Shown one piece after another: positions 59,001-61,729 of a DNA stretch of 64,000 bases (the stretch's first letter is position 1; the number at the start of each line of letters is the position of its first letter). A model generated the notes under the pieces. It was given only the letters and a program-made list of their open reading frames with translations, did not search any database and was not told the origin of the DNA. Made by a program: the position numbers and the translations under genes. Source of the DNA: Bacteroidota bacterium. GTDB taxonomy: Bacteria > Bacteroidota > Bacteroidia > NS11-12g > UBA955. The DNA lies in contig JAEUUL010000001.1 in the NCBI GenBank assembly GCA_016787485.1, forward strand, positions 62,001 to 126,000, given 5' to 3'.

Positions 59001-59309
59001 CGGACCAATAAACTGGTTGAACGCGGGTATCATTACCTGCGATCCTGAACCGCTGACCGGTCTCCAGTTTGTGGTAAACGAAGGAGAACCCACGGAACCC
59101 GTTCCGAATTCCCAGGTTCTGCCAGCGGAACCTGAACTGCTTGCCTGAATGCGCACCTGCCGGAAAGTGCCATAGTCTGTAAGGGCACTTACTGATGCAC
59201 TGCCAGAGGCAGTCTGACTGTTCAATACGGTAGCCTGTCCTGAAAGATTCAGGATGTTGAGGGTGGCGGCAATAAACAGGCTGAGGGAGAGTTTGTAGTG
59301 GTTTGTCAT
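34803..59309 (-). CDS. Giant 8168-residue T9SS-secreted surface protein: beta-helix modules plus 39 Cys-rich Ig-like repeats
   Basis: One uninterrupted frame of 24.5 kb. Parts in order: signal peptide (MTNHYKLSLSLFIAATLNIL); a beta-rich N-terminal region to about residue 283; four parallel beta-helix modules (about 285-1120, 1277-2065, 2225-3005, 3160-4190), each opening with a 'Y.IP..Y.T...A...L..RG.SG.VTF.V..GH.E' segment and closing with 'TPDIG..E'; three intervening domains resembling the BNR-associated N-terminal domain ('LRI.VSTSG...FVLSTAGTTN..D...AK.Y'); an I-set-like Ig domain (about 4191-4287); 39 Ig-like repeats (4288-7667) and a degenerate fortieth; a 'W.....NW..G.IP....VIIPSG' domain; and a type A T9SS sorting domain (about 8085-8168). 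The beta-helix parts look like carbohydrate-binding or adhesive surfaces; no lyase active site is recognised. Expected role: a long disulfide-stiffened adhesin or gliding/biofilm filament. Function is inferred, not known. Confidence 0.93.
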   Translation of the reverse strand: MTNHYKLSLSLFIAATLNILNLSGQATVLNSQTASGSASVSALTDYGTFRQVRIQASSSGSAGRTWEFGTGSVGSPSFTTNWRPVSGSGSQVMIPAFNQFIGPASGSPPSYGSATTNSSSGGVSGTLPAVTSGRYYTFNISEKSTSGTPANENLAVLETSFNPVSISSVTLNPSTVYQNNAGFVQVTTGAAPAAGEYVYLRYSTSSTFSSSSWVQVAMNGTRGEAAIPCYSASTTVYYYVYTSSLTPAQLTASIGTNGQDAHDMAVLNINNNGGSNYSYTVASGTNFTGAYLVPSSCYATVASFVTALNGGTVTGPVTLLVQAGHTETAAGGGILLTKTGTASNPIVFRRIGVGNKPRINAGAGTQTSTVATGGQDAIFKINGADYITIDGLELRESSTNTTSTTMAEFGFHLSTTSATDGCRYDTIRNCTVILNRANTATNGNYGIWMGQHSATSGTAVTPTNATGINSFCQFFQDTIQNVVSGIGILGSTTTTYYGTGNTIISNYISAFGGGSTTTVNGIVTQYQLNMIITGNRVANMENGGVSTTGLTYGIYPFNMNVANANLIVNNNTVILDVQHTSTTYGIYSTLTTTTVPVQYTNNVVNITMRSSGATYGMFISGTSINANYIGNTFTFRQMSTGTLYGLYNGATGNIKVRNNSWVNSLLATATYGTVSGTTYLFYHASTATSDSITNNTLANNLWYHSGTAYFFYNSSTSTNVYYANNLIEKNQNLSSGTWYGYYNLGSPTSGNENLIANLYRYNRTFGTFYPMYCNTAAGHSRKMQYNKVHDNRAGTFYGVYSLSGLNNIVSHNEIYNDTVNGTFYGIYGYSATGTGSSWQVYKNTIRNIINFSTTSYGIYHASSSPTVQIHRNKIGELYLLSNFTTTGTQLVGIYCAAGTTANIHNNLVGGLFATSGASSNANAVMIAGILTTSVTTTNIYYNTVYLNNVTNNGNGANITAGIYQNTVTSGYNIDVRNNLIINESSPTSNVTYTGKTIAIARGTTTSGTPLSQWTTTSNNNILYAGMPSPRNILYFDVTNNLQTWCQYQALVSPRDTNSYTERMDFISTNPTSSSYLHPSLSTPTFAENNAQVISGFEFDFDSAARSNTTPDIGAFEDGYSPNSISNTVTAAVAHPTLHTGPGAKDQIALRASVTMGFNRNCPDSISRLVFSTTGSTSASDISQARIYATGSSSALNFTTATLLSTVNNPSGSFAVNVSRPLFTGTQYFWVVYDLKCTAAAGNIEDASLDTIYYNGGILTPGSASGGMTVQGALSGTYSIPGTPFATLADAVNAFNTRGISASVTFNVAANHSEVVPASPGGILIRANNTCGATYTTPTRTLTIQKSGSGANPVLNANMGGNSPIFATAGVPLDGVVTVSGMDYITFDRIDIKDNNTNTVDAAEYGYGLFKRWSSNGVKGVNIQNCNITMFEGNRQDGSTNFLAGSKGIYMGGNMYDTIGTMYTPFDTNGTNSYNRFENNTIRNCGGTPITLIGISVGSPYTLMDRNNVIRGNDIANFGGPMAGVLTGIYTTSQTGDHVIANNRVINATGSYPFAQNQINGIYINSSPNSNLKIHGNLVSLKSLPSSGAMYGIYFNPSGTGTVSVRGNTVRDCYKPFHTLNSSLFYAIFQASANTGAYDSMYNNAIRNNVVQVNSTIYGYYMNNSSNLSYFANNVIDTLDITYPLSSTQATLYYNAGSPSANSRDYVLNNTFRNVQASSIFIARPLTAIQNQVSTNADVWIQGNTLDKIRTGGTLYGIYNLSGDSAYISDNTISNDSSTLGLVYGIYLTSGNRKFVYNNNINNVAAGINTVNSVSVAGIFNGGTATPLRIYNNRIADLSNWSTNGNAYGIYSAGNASTVYNNLIYDIAAPRLGTADPGVNAFNVYGMQFAGNVTGFTNQIYHNTVLLDNGLTKPAFHSSAALFVARNPITDLRNNILINKTVPGSSGKTIAFHRATRFKNSHALASNKNIIYTPTGTGYAMYRDSSTSVTSLCVMIDSLKLGKEAGSKSEDISFQSLNPASSVFLKGSTSVASAIENGGNYVAIAAQDVTGTNRSTTTPDIGSYEDAFTAGSTGTATVVLTQQTNNPKAGEINSKALRIKVTPSTASGTTVTKFTLNTTGTTNPTRDISKARVFYTALDSNLNLQTAAQYGSDVANPNGSYTVSGNENLSCQKDYYFWLMYDVKCGALSTDVLDAEVSSVDYTGGSITPSTTNPTGTQSIATPSALAGSYGIPSAYPTLDSAIRDLNYKGLSSTVTFNIASTHTEQAPNNGYLIDVTGCWDTTSAGRKIIIKTAGGGRPVFYAQSNGNATPATTTSGTRLDGLFTVLGTDWITIDSLDMRDTNTIGNRRMEYMVGLFKKSATNGTRFVTVKNCAITASTLNNIAGSALFGAGSKAFYIGPSWYNDLGTELMPTDTFGLNSYNTFASNDVRNTYNPVWLEGYNGSLYTSDRMNTIRNNSLTYWGGSSARYHGIYADDQHNVQISGNYLNNVANGGSMGSGGGYGIYTEVSGNANATISGNTISIQTSNISTYPIYSASGGVVRILDNNIRDCKVQNFLGQTFAGIWLAAAPSSDTISGNAIAMDTLFGYGSIYGIYHQTNCPFEVIDNNRFDSVTSIAATSVSGYVTYGIYRSIAVNTGISRIANNIFRNYRALGSIPSYINSTSCYGVYDNVSTSVLHKRIITGNLHTGFFNSPTASSSFGGGMYIIGGDSTWVENNTTEDDTFTSMYGMRCDNQTYLSLRNNTVRNITLRGASGGTSYGILCLGQTTVDYSGNRVGNLTHTATGAGMMGIYAGSVGTLNMNNNVVANLEAKGASFSNSIVGIYLASTTAGQLQNVYHNSVYLNGSPGTVSTLFGSAALYSSSTAPTLDLRNNILINESNTSKGTAVGVWRNGTNALATMASTCNNNLIYAGTPSSGNLIFSDAGAVTAGTICDYINLLGPTRETGAVSEDVAFLSLSPNSSNFMHVDPSVATTVENGGGPIASVTKDIDGQTRSSSTPDLGADEGSFTPASSGTPSLAVTQVTGQTGRGANQHVLRIAVSTSGAGKALNISRFVLSTAGTTNVADLDKAKLYFTGSSSAFSTAVRFGDSVNNPNGRMVFNGTASACAGATVYFWLAYDVNCGSTLSNLIDGTCDTVTINSTNYTPSSPAPAGARSLVGPLNGTYGIPADYTTVNAAALDLNSRGVSGHVTFNVAAGHVESVPLGPGIVILNQNTCGDTTNINRQVIFKKSGSGSNPILYGAAGGSALPSTAGRALDGILTIAGTDWVTFDGFDMLDTNSLNPATMEYGVGLFKASRLNGTRNVTIKNCNIQLNRINSNFSGTYFGVGNTGMVIMPTLYNDPTNQVITTDTNGTNSYNSLLSNNISGVNIGIRAQGYNAPSPYALYDKGNNLGRASMGNSITNFGNLASSSTTYGVYQQYNTDITIGGNYIDPQANGGVRTIYQVMGIYNGSAVNAKVTVDSNTLRLRPNSTSTFYGIYTQIGGTGTINVTRNSLLDFASNLSLNVANYPIYIATTCNVVNVSNNNILNDTQYYSSTIYGIYAATSPTVSLTVNGNRIENFRNLYYAGSSMFVMYLNTGVNGTMSVQNNILKNISNGYYIYAIYDVSAQGTTKNISGNTLYNLSHNYSGAYIYAILTSGGTNAVMTINNNTLRKIVGDGQIYGIYEQSSSGLSKTFNGNTIDSLISNIAGYSIYGIYGFATTGTNMTYQNNTISNLWVQGSLYGIYDGSSVNSVKTFTGNQLNNLNVTNGSGYTLYGIYGSGTTGAKMYYTNNTLKNFNGLYYIYGIYNTPNAATDNYLVGNNLEGFKNTYASGTGYIYGLFTSAGTSGTNYIMNNNTLRRFYHNNAYGYIYGTYSNGTASVNQVVKTSGNTVDSFYFAGTGAGGQYIYGIFENNGGTPAKSVNGNKVSNLYLSSSATAGTIYGVYANLANATRPDSVCDNVIYTVSAPYTVYGIYSTSSAAWKYNNNKIGNLSTTGAGYQVYGIYSSGTDTTEYNNNIISNLKAPASTTLSYGIYNNGPSTFQHNSIYLSGTSSGTGFGMNGIYHSGTYSNIFRNNLIVNATTPTGSAISAALRRSSSANATLYNSNSGNNCYVGVGTNKYLFFDGTNSYSGYPFTAYTGAEGSSISYRPVFRDSTNPSVTNHLQIDTTTAANCALNGAGRVSSSPSVTADYWGESRMLSKPDIGADEFNVKPKITQNPVAQNVCPGVDVNFKGKASPAADYQWFKGSSALSNGGNISGATSDSLVLSSVSVSDTGDYRLRIINCNGIDTVYTTFAHLNVGTSSTIATSITASADTVCRGSAVTLTVNGGSLGVGSVWMWFRSGCGFGSGTYVGTGNSITVNPTISDSFFVRAKGICDSTGCVKKRIVVRDTSAPATSITGTSTINLGQSTSLTRNGGSLGAGANWYWYEGSCGGTLLNTGSNPFSYSPASIGTKTVYVRAQGTCNTTICRSIVITVNDTSAAPTGISGTNTFCLGGSTTLSVVGGSLGSGYSWKWYTGSCGGTAAGTGSSISITPTTAGATNYFVRAEGPGGNTVCASTTLTVRDTSVPASTAQANAYTVCQGVGTQIYLTGGSLGHGATWKWYSGSCGGTLEGSGSFINVVPSVTTTYYVRAEGTCNTTVCKTVTITVLPASTAPTSLSVTAGTICKGQSSTLSVNGGSLGSGASWNWYHGSCGGTFVGSGSSITVNPTTTTTYFVRAQGTCNTTSCASTTITVNDTSVPATAINATATTICKGQSTTLTPNGGSLGTGASWKWYTASCGGTAAGTGSSLIVSPTATTTYYLRAEGTCNTTICVSRTITVQDTSVPATSISGTTSICKGQSTTLSVNGGSLGTGAGWKWYTGSCGGSLFATGTSTLWIGTTPGTYNIFLRAEGTCNNTICRTVTLVVNDTSVPATGITGTTTICKGQSTTLSVSGGSIGGGTWKWYSGSCGGTAVGTGSSISVSPAGNTTYFVRAEGSCNTTTCVSTTVTVRDTSVPVNNITGNTTICLGQSNTFGISGGSLGHGATWEWYSGSCGGTGLGTGTSKTVIPASSGIFNYYVRAVGTCNTTVCKSIVLTVRDTSNQATGINATASTICKGQSTTLSASGGSLGTGASWKWYTTSCGGTAAGTGNSITVSPTATTTYYLRAEGTCNTTLCVSRTITVQDTSVPATSLNATASTICKGQSTTLSFSGGSLGTGASWKWYSGSCGGTAAGTGTSIAVNPTATTTYYLRAEGTCNNTICVSRTITVQDTSVPAGGISSTAGTVFCKGVSTTLSVGGGSLGTGASWKWYKNTCGGIAVGTGTSITISPTITDNYYVRAEGTCNTTTCANMVITVRDTSVPATALNATASTICKGQSTTLSFSGGSLGHGGSWKWYTASCGGTAAGTGTSITVSPTATTTYYLRAEGTCNNTICVSRTITVQDTSVAATAINATASTICKGQSTTLSASGGSLGTGASWKWYTASCGGTAAGTGNSLTVSPTATTTYYLRAEGTCNTTLCVSRTITVQDTSVPATSLNATASTICKGQSTTLSFSGGSLGTGASWKWYTASCGGTAAGTGTSITVSPTVTTTYYLRAEGTCNNTICVSRTITVNDTSVAATSVTTTADSVCRNANATLSVNGGSLGAGASWKWYTASCGGTLAGSGSTLIITPGAPTTYWVRAEGTCNTTPCVSKLIGVKDTSNAATFVSATLDSGCLGVNTTLSLSGGSLGTGASWKWYEGSCGGTAMGSGTSITFAVSASTNYYVRAEGVCNTTPCAVKFIKLRTTSTTPSSASASPAVICAGGTATLTLTGGTLGAGGAWDWYSGSCGGTFEGSGTSITVSPASTTTYYVRGEDACGNTNCVSAVVTVRDSSVKASGISGNTIICNGAGTTLSVSGGALGTGAKWKWYTGSCGGTLIDSGSSISVNPVANTTYWVRAEGICNTTPCVSVSVVIRDSSIAANHITVSNTQICLGQSTTLYPVGGHLGSGASWYWYLGSCGGSGYGPGDSLTVSPAFAGTYTYYVRAEGTCNNTICRSYTITVYDSSSPATSASATATTICEGQSTTLSVSGGNLGYQANWNWYQNSCGSGFVATGSPATIYPKAGTYTYYGRADGFCNSTVCKTVVVTVRDSSVPASAINATAATICKGQSTTLSFSGGKLGHGAGWYWYEGVCGGNPIGTSNTLTVNPVATTTYYLRAEGTCNNTVCLSKTITVQDTSVPATGITATATTICLGQGITLSVNGGTLGTGASWKWYRGSCGGTAIGTGASVSIMPGSSANYFVRAEGACNITTCASIAITVRDTSVPATSINATATTICKGRNSTLSVSGGSLGTGASWKWYTSSCGGTAAGAGTSLTVSPAATTTYYLRAEGTCNNTLCVSRTITVLDTSVPATSVNATSATICKGQSTTLTPNGGSLGNGGVWKWFAGSCGGTPVTTGASATVSPSVTTTYYLRAEGTCNTTACVSRTITVQDTSVPANAINATATTICKGQSTTLSPNGGSLGTGASWKWYSTSCGGTSVGTGSSIAVSPSVTTTYYLRAEGACNNTACVSRTITVNDTSVIATSINATAGTICKGQSTTLSPNGGSLGTGASWKWYSASCSGTPVGTGSSLVVSPAVTTTYYLRAENSCHMSPCVSRTITVNDTSLPAATATVSNATICAGQSTNLGITGGSLGAGASWKWYSGSCGGSAAGTGSTVAVSPAVTTTYFVRAEGSCNTTVCRSVVVTVRDTSRAATSVNGTSVICLGQTSTLTPNGGSLGTGASWKWYTGSCGNTLVYTGTSFPASPKTAGTTTYYLRAEGSCNTTPCVVFTLTVNDTSRPATSVTATNTTFCLGQSTTLSLTGGSLGTGATWKWYLGSCGGTAAGAGSSLSVTPTVAGNYTYYVRAEGTCNSTICRSYTITVRDTSRPATTANATSTTLCVGQSTTLSVTGGNLGTGANWFWYSGSCGGTNLGSGASLVVSPKPGGTYTYFVRAVGTCNSTVCRSVVVTVRDTSVPATSISGNTTICLGRSNTFSVNGGSLGTGASWRWYTGSCGGTNVGTGSTLTVAPTTAGTITYWLRAEGTCNNTACRSITLTVQDSSRPATSISGTTTICLGQSSTLTPSGGSLGTGASWKWYSGNCGATLEGTGNSLTVKPSLAGVYTYYLRAEGNCNTTLCRSVTITVQDTSVPANSINGVSTICLGKSTTLSVNGGQLGVGGSWRWYTGSCGGTLAGTGPVLNISPTSAGTITYYVRAEGTCNTTKCVSMNVTVTDTSRPATSITGTTTVCLGQSTTLSVSGGSLAAGATWNWYRGSCGGTFLGTGSSIVVNMAQAGTYNIYARAEGTCNKTSCVSTLLTVRDTSKPAISTFGTNTICLGKPATLTVNGGSLGAGASWKWYTSSCGGTLVGTGSTVTVTPGTAATITYYVRAEGTCNNTLCRTMVVNVRDSSRPALTISGNATICLGQSTTLTVNGGNLGAGAAWKWYSGNCGGTAISTGNTLTVTPTTAGTYSYSVRAEGTCNTTACVGVIVTVNDTSKPAGAITGTTAICSGQTTTLTVAGGKLGAGALWYWYQGSCGGTPIQLGAAVNVSPTTATTYYVRAQGTCNSTLCIPVTVSIKDTSTTPTGISTTTSQPTPTTTDLCLGASVSMQPIGGKLGTGAEWAWYKDACGGTLVHRGLTLTVSPTDTTTYYVRAEGDCNVSSCRSMKVNVIRRPAGPTAIFSNYDTVCTGTRVKFWLNGPKLLSNEKWNWYIYLTPGVLTSIGSGDTAYATLATSQLVYVRTENQCFSSNSLAKYITVLPYATGTWVGIKNNNWHDEDNWCGGIPTATTNVIIPSGTKFMPVIYAGLAKAHNIDLQSGASLGLNSNMTLDLYGSFSRKGSFNGNGTLRLNNNVNATIDRLAVRNLWVQGGGVADLNGSVYVSGNLHLIKGTISTSGDTLFVNNGLASSITAGAGNTDFTQSWVNGILVRSFQTNDSVYNFPVGDAFFGHNARLQNHNLAGVSNISASFGPKPGTDAGLFVSEGGTYYTGVNNGGVWYINGNASPTSGDFDLRTYFSGDNAFELNLEDNKFSILNRNNGSSNAVDWKLPPTASQYIGGIVAGGYAERLKVAGFGQFGVGMTTWGVKTRHVMVNAGSVQVLPNPFSDVLKVQLDLLQAAPVNIKVFDAAGRVVIERNSGTLSGASELSLQTATLPEGTYHLEISAGGMIQHTEKLVKLRK
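36309..46448 (-). repeat. Tandem array of 39 Ig-like repeats, about 258 bp each
   Basis: I counted 39 full units by the marker 'C.G.S.TL....GG.LG.GA.W.WY.GSCGGT...G......P....TYY.RAEG.CN.T.C.....V.V.DTS.PA'. Each unit has four cysteines: one in the first strand ('IC.GQ'), one in 'SCGG' and two in 'GTCNTTxC'. Unit 2 has Asn-Leu in place of the first cysteine and unit 3 lacks the third. A degenerate fortieth unit follows (residues 7668 to about 7755). All units are in phase, with lengths of 84-93 residues. Confidence 0.95.
42558..44108 (-). repeat. Recently duplicated two-unit block inside the Ig array
   Basis: Units 10-11 (44108-43593) and units 14-15 (43073-42558) are near-identical 516-bp blocks offset by 1035 bp. 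Comparing units 10 and 14 by eye I found about a dozen differences in 258 positions. Unit 13 is also close to units 11 and 15. Confidence 0.85.
46740..58455 (-). other. Four parallel beta-helix modules with three BNR-associated-like spacers
   Basis: Each module consists of many short 'N.I.NN.....G.IYGIY' rungs, the pattern of right-handed parallel beta-helices of the pectin-lyase type. Spacers of about 140 residues lie near 55945-55530, 53110-52680 and 50285-49860. The fourth module is the longest (about 1030 residues against 780-830 for the others). Confidence 0.85.
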
Positions 59310-59366
59310 ACGCAGTGACGTGTAGGTTTGTTTGTTTTTTAATCGACAGTTTTGTCAATAATTCGT

Positions 59367-59397
59367 CAAACATATTCTATGCATCTGTCATTTCCAA
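59367..59397 (-). promoter_or_regulatory. Promoter of the giant surface-protein gene (TTG-n20-TATGTTTG)
   Basis: On the minus strand TTG (59397-59395) is followed after 20 nt by TATGTTTG (59374-59367), an exact TAnnTTTG match, leaving a leader of about 55 nt. Just downstream of the -7 element, TTGAC occurs twice 11 bp apart (TTGAC-GAATTA-TTGAC), one helical turn, a possible operator. A related TTTGACAATTCGACA sequence is seen farther upstream on the other strand. Confidence 0.55.
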
Positions 59398-59477
59398 CAA
59401 TCGTGTGGATAACTTTCATCAAATCCACTTGTTTTTGACAATTCGACACAACTAACTACCGTTTGTTAATGAATAAA

Positions 59478-59505
59478 AAAGCCGGGGCGTATACACCCCG
59501 GCTTT
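59478..59505 (-). terminator. Rho-independent terminator of the pheT-rny operon
   Basis: A perfect 10-bp stem AAAGCCGGGG / CCCCGGCTTT with an 8-nt loop, followed on the minus strand by TTTATTC after the stem's own T-run, 24 nt past the rny stop. Confidence 0.92.
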
Positions 59506-59529
59506 GCCGTTTAAACTTATAAATGCCAA

Positions 59530-61071
59530 TTACTTGGCAATACCTACAGACCGTTTTTCACGAATCACCGTAATCTTTACCTGACCCGGATAGCGCATTT
59601 CTGTCATAATCCGGTTGCTGATTTCAAAAGCCAGTGTATCGGCCTGCTCATCATTGGTTTTCTCTGCACTCATGATGATGCGCAGTTCCCGTCCTGCTTG
59701 TATGGCAAAAGCTTTCTCCACGCCAGGGTATCCAAGTGCCATATTCTCCATCTCCTTGATGCGTTCCACATACTGGTCGTCTCCGCGGCGGGCACCGGGT
59801 CGTGAACCCGAAATGGCATCACAGGCCTGAATAACAGGTGCCAGCAGACAATTCATTTCTATTTCGTCGTGGTGCGCACCTACGGCATTGATGACATCCG
59901 GGTGTTCCCCGAATTTCTCAACCAGCTTCATACCCAGCAACGCGTGTGGGGTTTCCTCGTCATTGTCGGGGCATTTGCCTATGTCGTGCAGCAAGCCTGC
60001 GCGTTTGGCCAACTTCACATTCAGCCCCATCTCTGCTGCCATGGTAGCGCACAAACGGGCAACCTCCCGGCTGTGTTTCAACAGATTTTGTCCGTAGGAA
60101 CTGCGGAAACGCATGCGACCCACATAGCGGATCAGCTCAGGGTGCAGCCCGGTTATACCCAGGTCTACCACGGTGCGTTCGCCCCACTCCACCACTTCTT
60201 CTTCAATTTGTTTGCGGGTCTTGTCCACCACTTCTTCTATCCGTGCGGGGTGAATACGTCCATCTTTAATGAGACGTTCCAGAGATACCCGGGCTATCTC
60301 TCTGCGAATAGGGTCATAGCAGCTCAGCACAATGGTTTCAGGTGTGTCGTCTATCAGAATCTCCACGCCTGTTGCAGCTTCAAAGGCCTTGATATTCCGG
60401 CCTTCACGGCCAATGATACGTCCTTTTACATCGTCATTTTCAAGCGGGAAAGACGTTACTGTATTGTCAATGGCCGTCTCAGCCGCTGTGCGCTGTATGG
60501 TTTGCAGTACGATGCGCTTGGCCTCTCTTGTAGCACCAAGTTTGGCCTCTTCAATGATGTTTTTGGCAATCTGTAATCCGTCGGTGTGCGACTTTACCCG
60601 AATGTTTTCCAGCATTTGCTCCTTGGCTTCTGCAGCACTCAGTCCTGCCACCTTCTCCAGCTGGGTCAGCTGTTGATCGCGCAGGGAATCCACTTCCCGC
60701 TGTTTCAGTTTCAAAGCCTCCACCTGCGCTTCAAAAGTCTGGCGGGCCCGGCTCAATTCCTCTTCTTTGTTGCGGTTGTCTTTCAGCTTCTGATCCAGAG
60801 ACTGCTCTTTCTGCTTCATGCGGTTTTCCGCCTGATTCAATTCCTGGTTTCGCCTGGATACCTCTTTCTCATGCTCGGATTTGAGGTTGTGGAATTTCTC
60901 CGTTGCCTCCATAATCCTGTCCTTTTTAATGTTCTCTCCCTGAAGTCTGGCTTCCTCCAGCAATGCGGCCTTTTGCTGGTCCAGCTGCTTTTTGCGCATA
61001 ATCACAAAAAACAGATAACCCAGTGCCACTCCGGCAAGAATGCCAGCCAAACCGAATACTACGATTTCCAT
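59530..61071 (-). CDS. rny: Ribonuclease Y
   Basis: 513 residues, ATG at 61071. N-terminal membrane anchor (MEIVVFGLAGILAGVALGYLFFVIM), then a long charged coiled coil (about 30-185), a KH domain with 'GRIIGREGRNIKAFEAATGVEILIDDTPE' and an HD hydrolase domain with 'RAGLLHDIGKCPDNDEETPHALLG' (the HD pair) and 'AVGAHHDE'. The length and order match RNase Y exactly. It is an endonuclease that starts bulk mRNA decay at the inner membrane. It is the last gene of the pheT operon, 70 nt after zapA, and is followed by a strong terminator. Confidence 0.97.
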   Translation of the reverse strand: MEIVVFGLAGILAGVALGYLFFVIMRKKQLDQQKAALLEEARLQGENIKKDRIMEATEKFHNLKSEHEKEVSRRNQELNQAENRMKQKEQSLDQKLKDNRNKEEELSRARQTFEAQVEALKLKQREVDSLRDQQLTQLEKVAGLSAAEAKEQMLENIRVKSHTDGLQIAKNIIEEAKLGATREAKRIVLQTIQRTAAETAIDNTVTSFPLENDDVKGRIIGREGRNIKAFEAATGVEILIDDTPETIVLSCYDPIRREIARVSLERLIKDGRIHPARIEEVVDKTRKQIEEEVVEWGERTVVDLGITGLHPELIRYVGRMRFRSSYGQNLLKHSREVARLCATMAAEMGLNVKLAKRAGLLHDIGKCPDNDEETPHALLGMKLVEKFGEHPDVINAVGAHHDEIEMNCLLAPVIQACDAISGSRPGARRGDDQYVERIKEMENMALGYPGVEKAFAIQAGRELRIIMSAEKTNDEQADTLAFEISNRIMTEMRYPGQVKITVIREKRSVGIAK

Positions 61072-61141
61072 GTGTCTCCTTTTGTTTTCTTTTATTGGTT
61101 GTACAGGAGATGCACCGGTATTGTCCGAAACGCGGGGGGAA

Positions 61142-61429
61142 TCAGCGGCCCTGCAGCAGTTCTTCCAGTCTTTTCAGCTCGTCTTCCACGGCTTCAGTCT
61201 GGTTTTGGCCGGATCTGAGATAACGCACAAGGTCACCTGTAAAATCCAGCGCTGCCCATGCAAGGCGGTCTATGGTCTCACCGGAATTGTAAGTCTTAAA
61301 CTCTTCCATCCGGCGATTTAACATACGCGCTGCCAGGCGTACGTATTCCTCATCTTTTCTGGCCACTTTCAATGGCAACAACCTGTCTGCCACCGGCACC
61401 CGAATCGGAATCATATCATCTGGCTGCAC
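61142..61429 (-). CDS. zapA: Cell division protein ZapA
   Basis: 95 residues from GTG 61429, 7 nt after the preceding stop; an ATG at 61414 would give 90 residues and is a fair alternative. The pattern is 'IPIRVPVADRLLPLKVARKDEEYVRLAARMLNRRMEEFK', the ZapA N-terminal domain, followed by a helix 'RLAWAALDFTGDLVRYLR' and a short C-terminal coiled coil. ZapA binds FtsZ and bundles its filaments at midcell. The gene next to a coiled-coil protein and between pheT and rny is the standard Bacteroidota location, which supports the call despite the weak conservation of this small protein. Confidence 0.85.
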   Translation of the reverse strand: MQPDDMIPIRVPVADRLLPLKVARKDEEYVRLAARMLNRRMEEFKTYNSGETIDRLAWAALDFTGDLVRYLRSGQNQTEAVEDELKRLEELLQGR

Positions 61430-61436
61430 TTTTTCC

Positions 61437-61727
61437 TTATTCGTTCAGCAAATCAATGCATCTGTCTATGTCTCTTACCAACTCATTGATTTTGATTTTC
61501 ATGTCAAAATGGTCTGAACCGGTTAGAGATAAATTCTTTGCAAGTTTAATCATTTTGTTCCGATCTGTCAGGTCGGCAATCGTATTTTTTTGCAGCTCAA
61601 TCGTTTTTTCCAGTTCCTGAATGCGGTCATTCAGTTGTTTTTCCGCTGCCTTCAGTTCATTGTTTTCTGAAAGCAGTCTTTCAACTGCTTCCCTGATGCG
61701 GGTTAAACGTTGCTCTGTGGTTTCCAT
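61437..61727 (-). CDS. Small coiled-coil protein, ZapB-like by position
   Basis: 96 residues, ATG at 61727. The first 60 residues are a continuous coiled coil ('LLSENNELKAAEKQLNDRIQELEKTIELQKNTIADLTDRNKMIKLAKNL') with regular hydrophobic heptads; the rest ends 'KIKINELVRDIDRCIDLLNE', a conserved-looking helical tail. No membrane segment is present. It is placed 2 nt after pheT and 7 nt before zapA, so the three genes are coupled. In Bacteroidota a coiled-coil gene regularly precedes zapA and may be a functional counterpart of ZapB, linking the Z-ring to other division proteins. That role is inference from position and shape. Confidence 0.8.
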   Translation of the reverse strand: METTEQRLTRIREAVERLLSENNELKAAEKQLNDRIQELEKTIELQKNTIADLTDRNKMIKLAKNLSLTGSDHFDMKIKINELVRDIDRCIDLLNE

Positions 61728-61729
61728 GT

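Noticed and set aside
34803-59309. Several separate genes or a polyketide/nonribosomal synthetase
   Set aside because: There is no internal stop, and no carrier, adenylation or ketosynthase motif; the composition (Thr, Ser, Gly, Asn) is that of a surface protein.
61072-61141. 6S RNA between zapA and rny
   Set aside because: In Enterobacteria ssrS lies beside zapA, but this gap is only 70 nt and shows no long hairpin.
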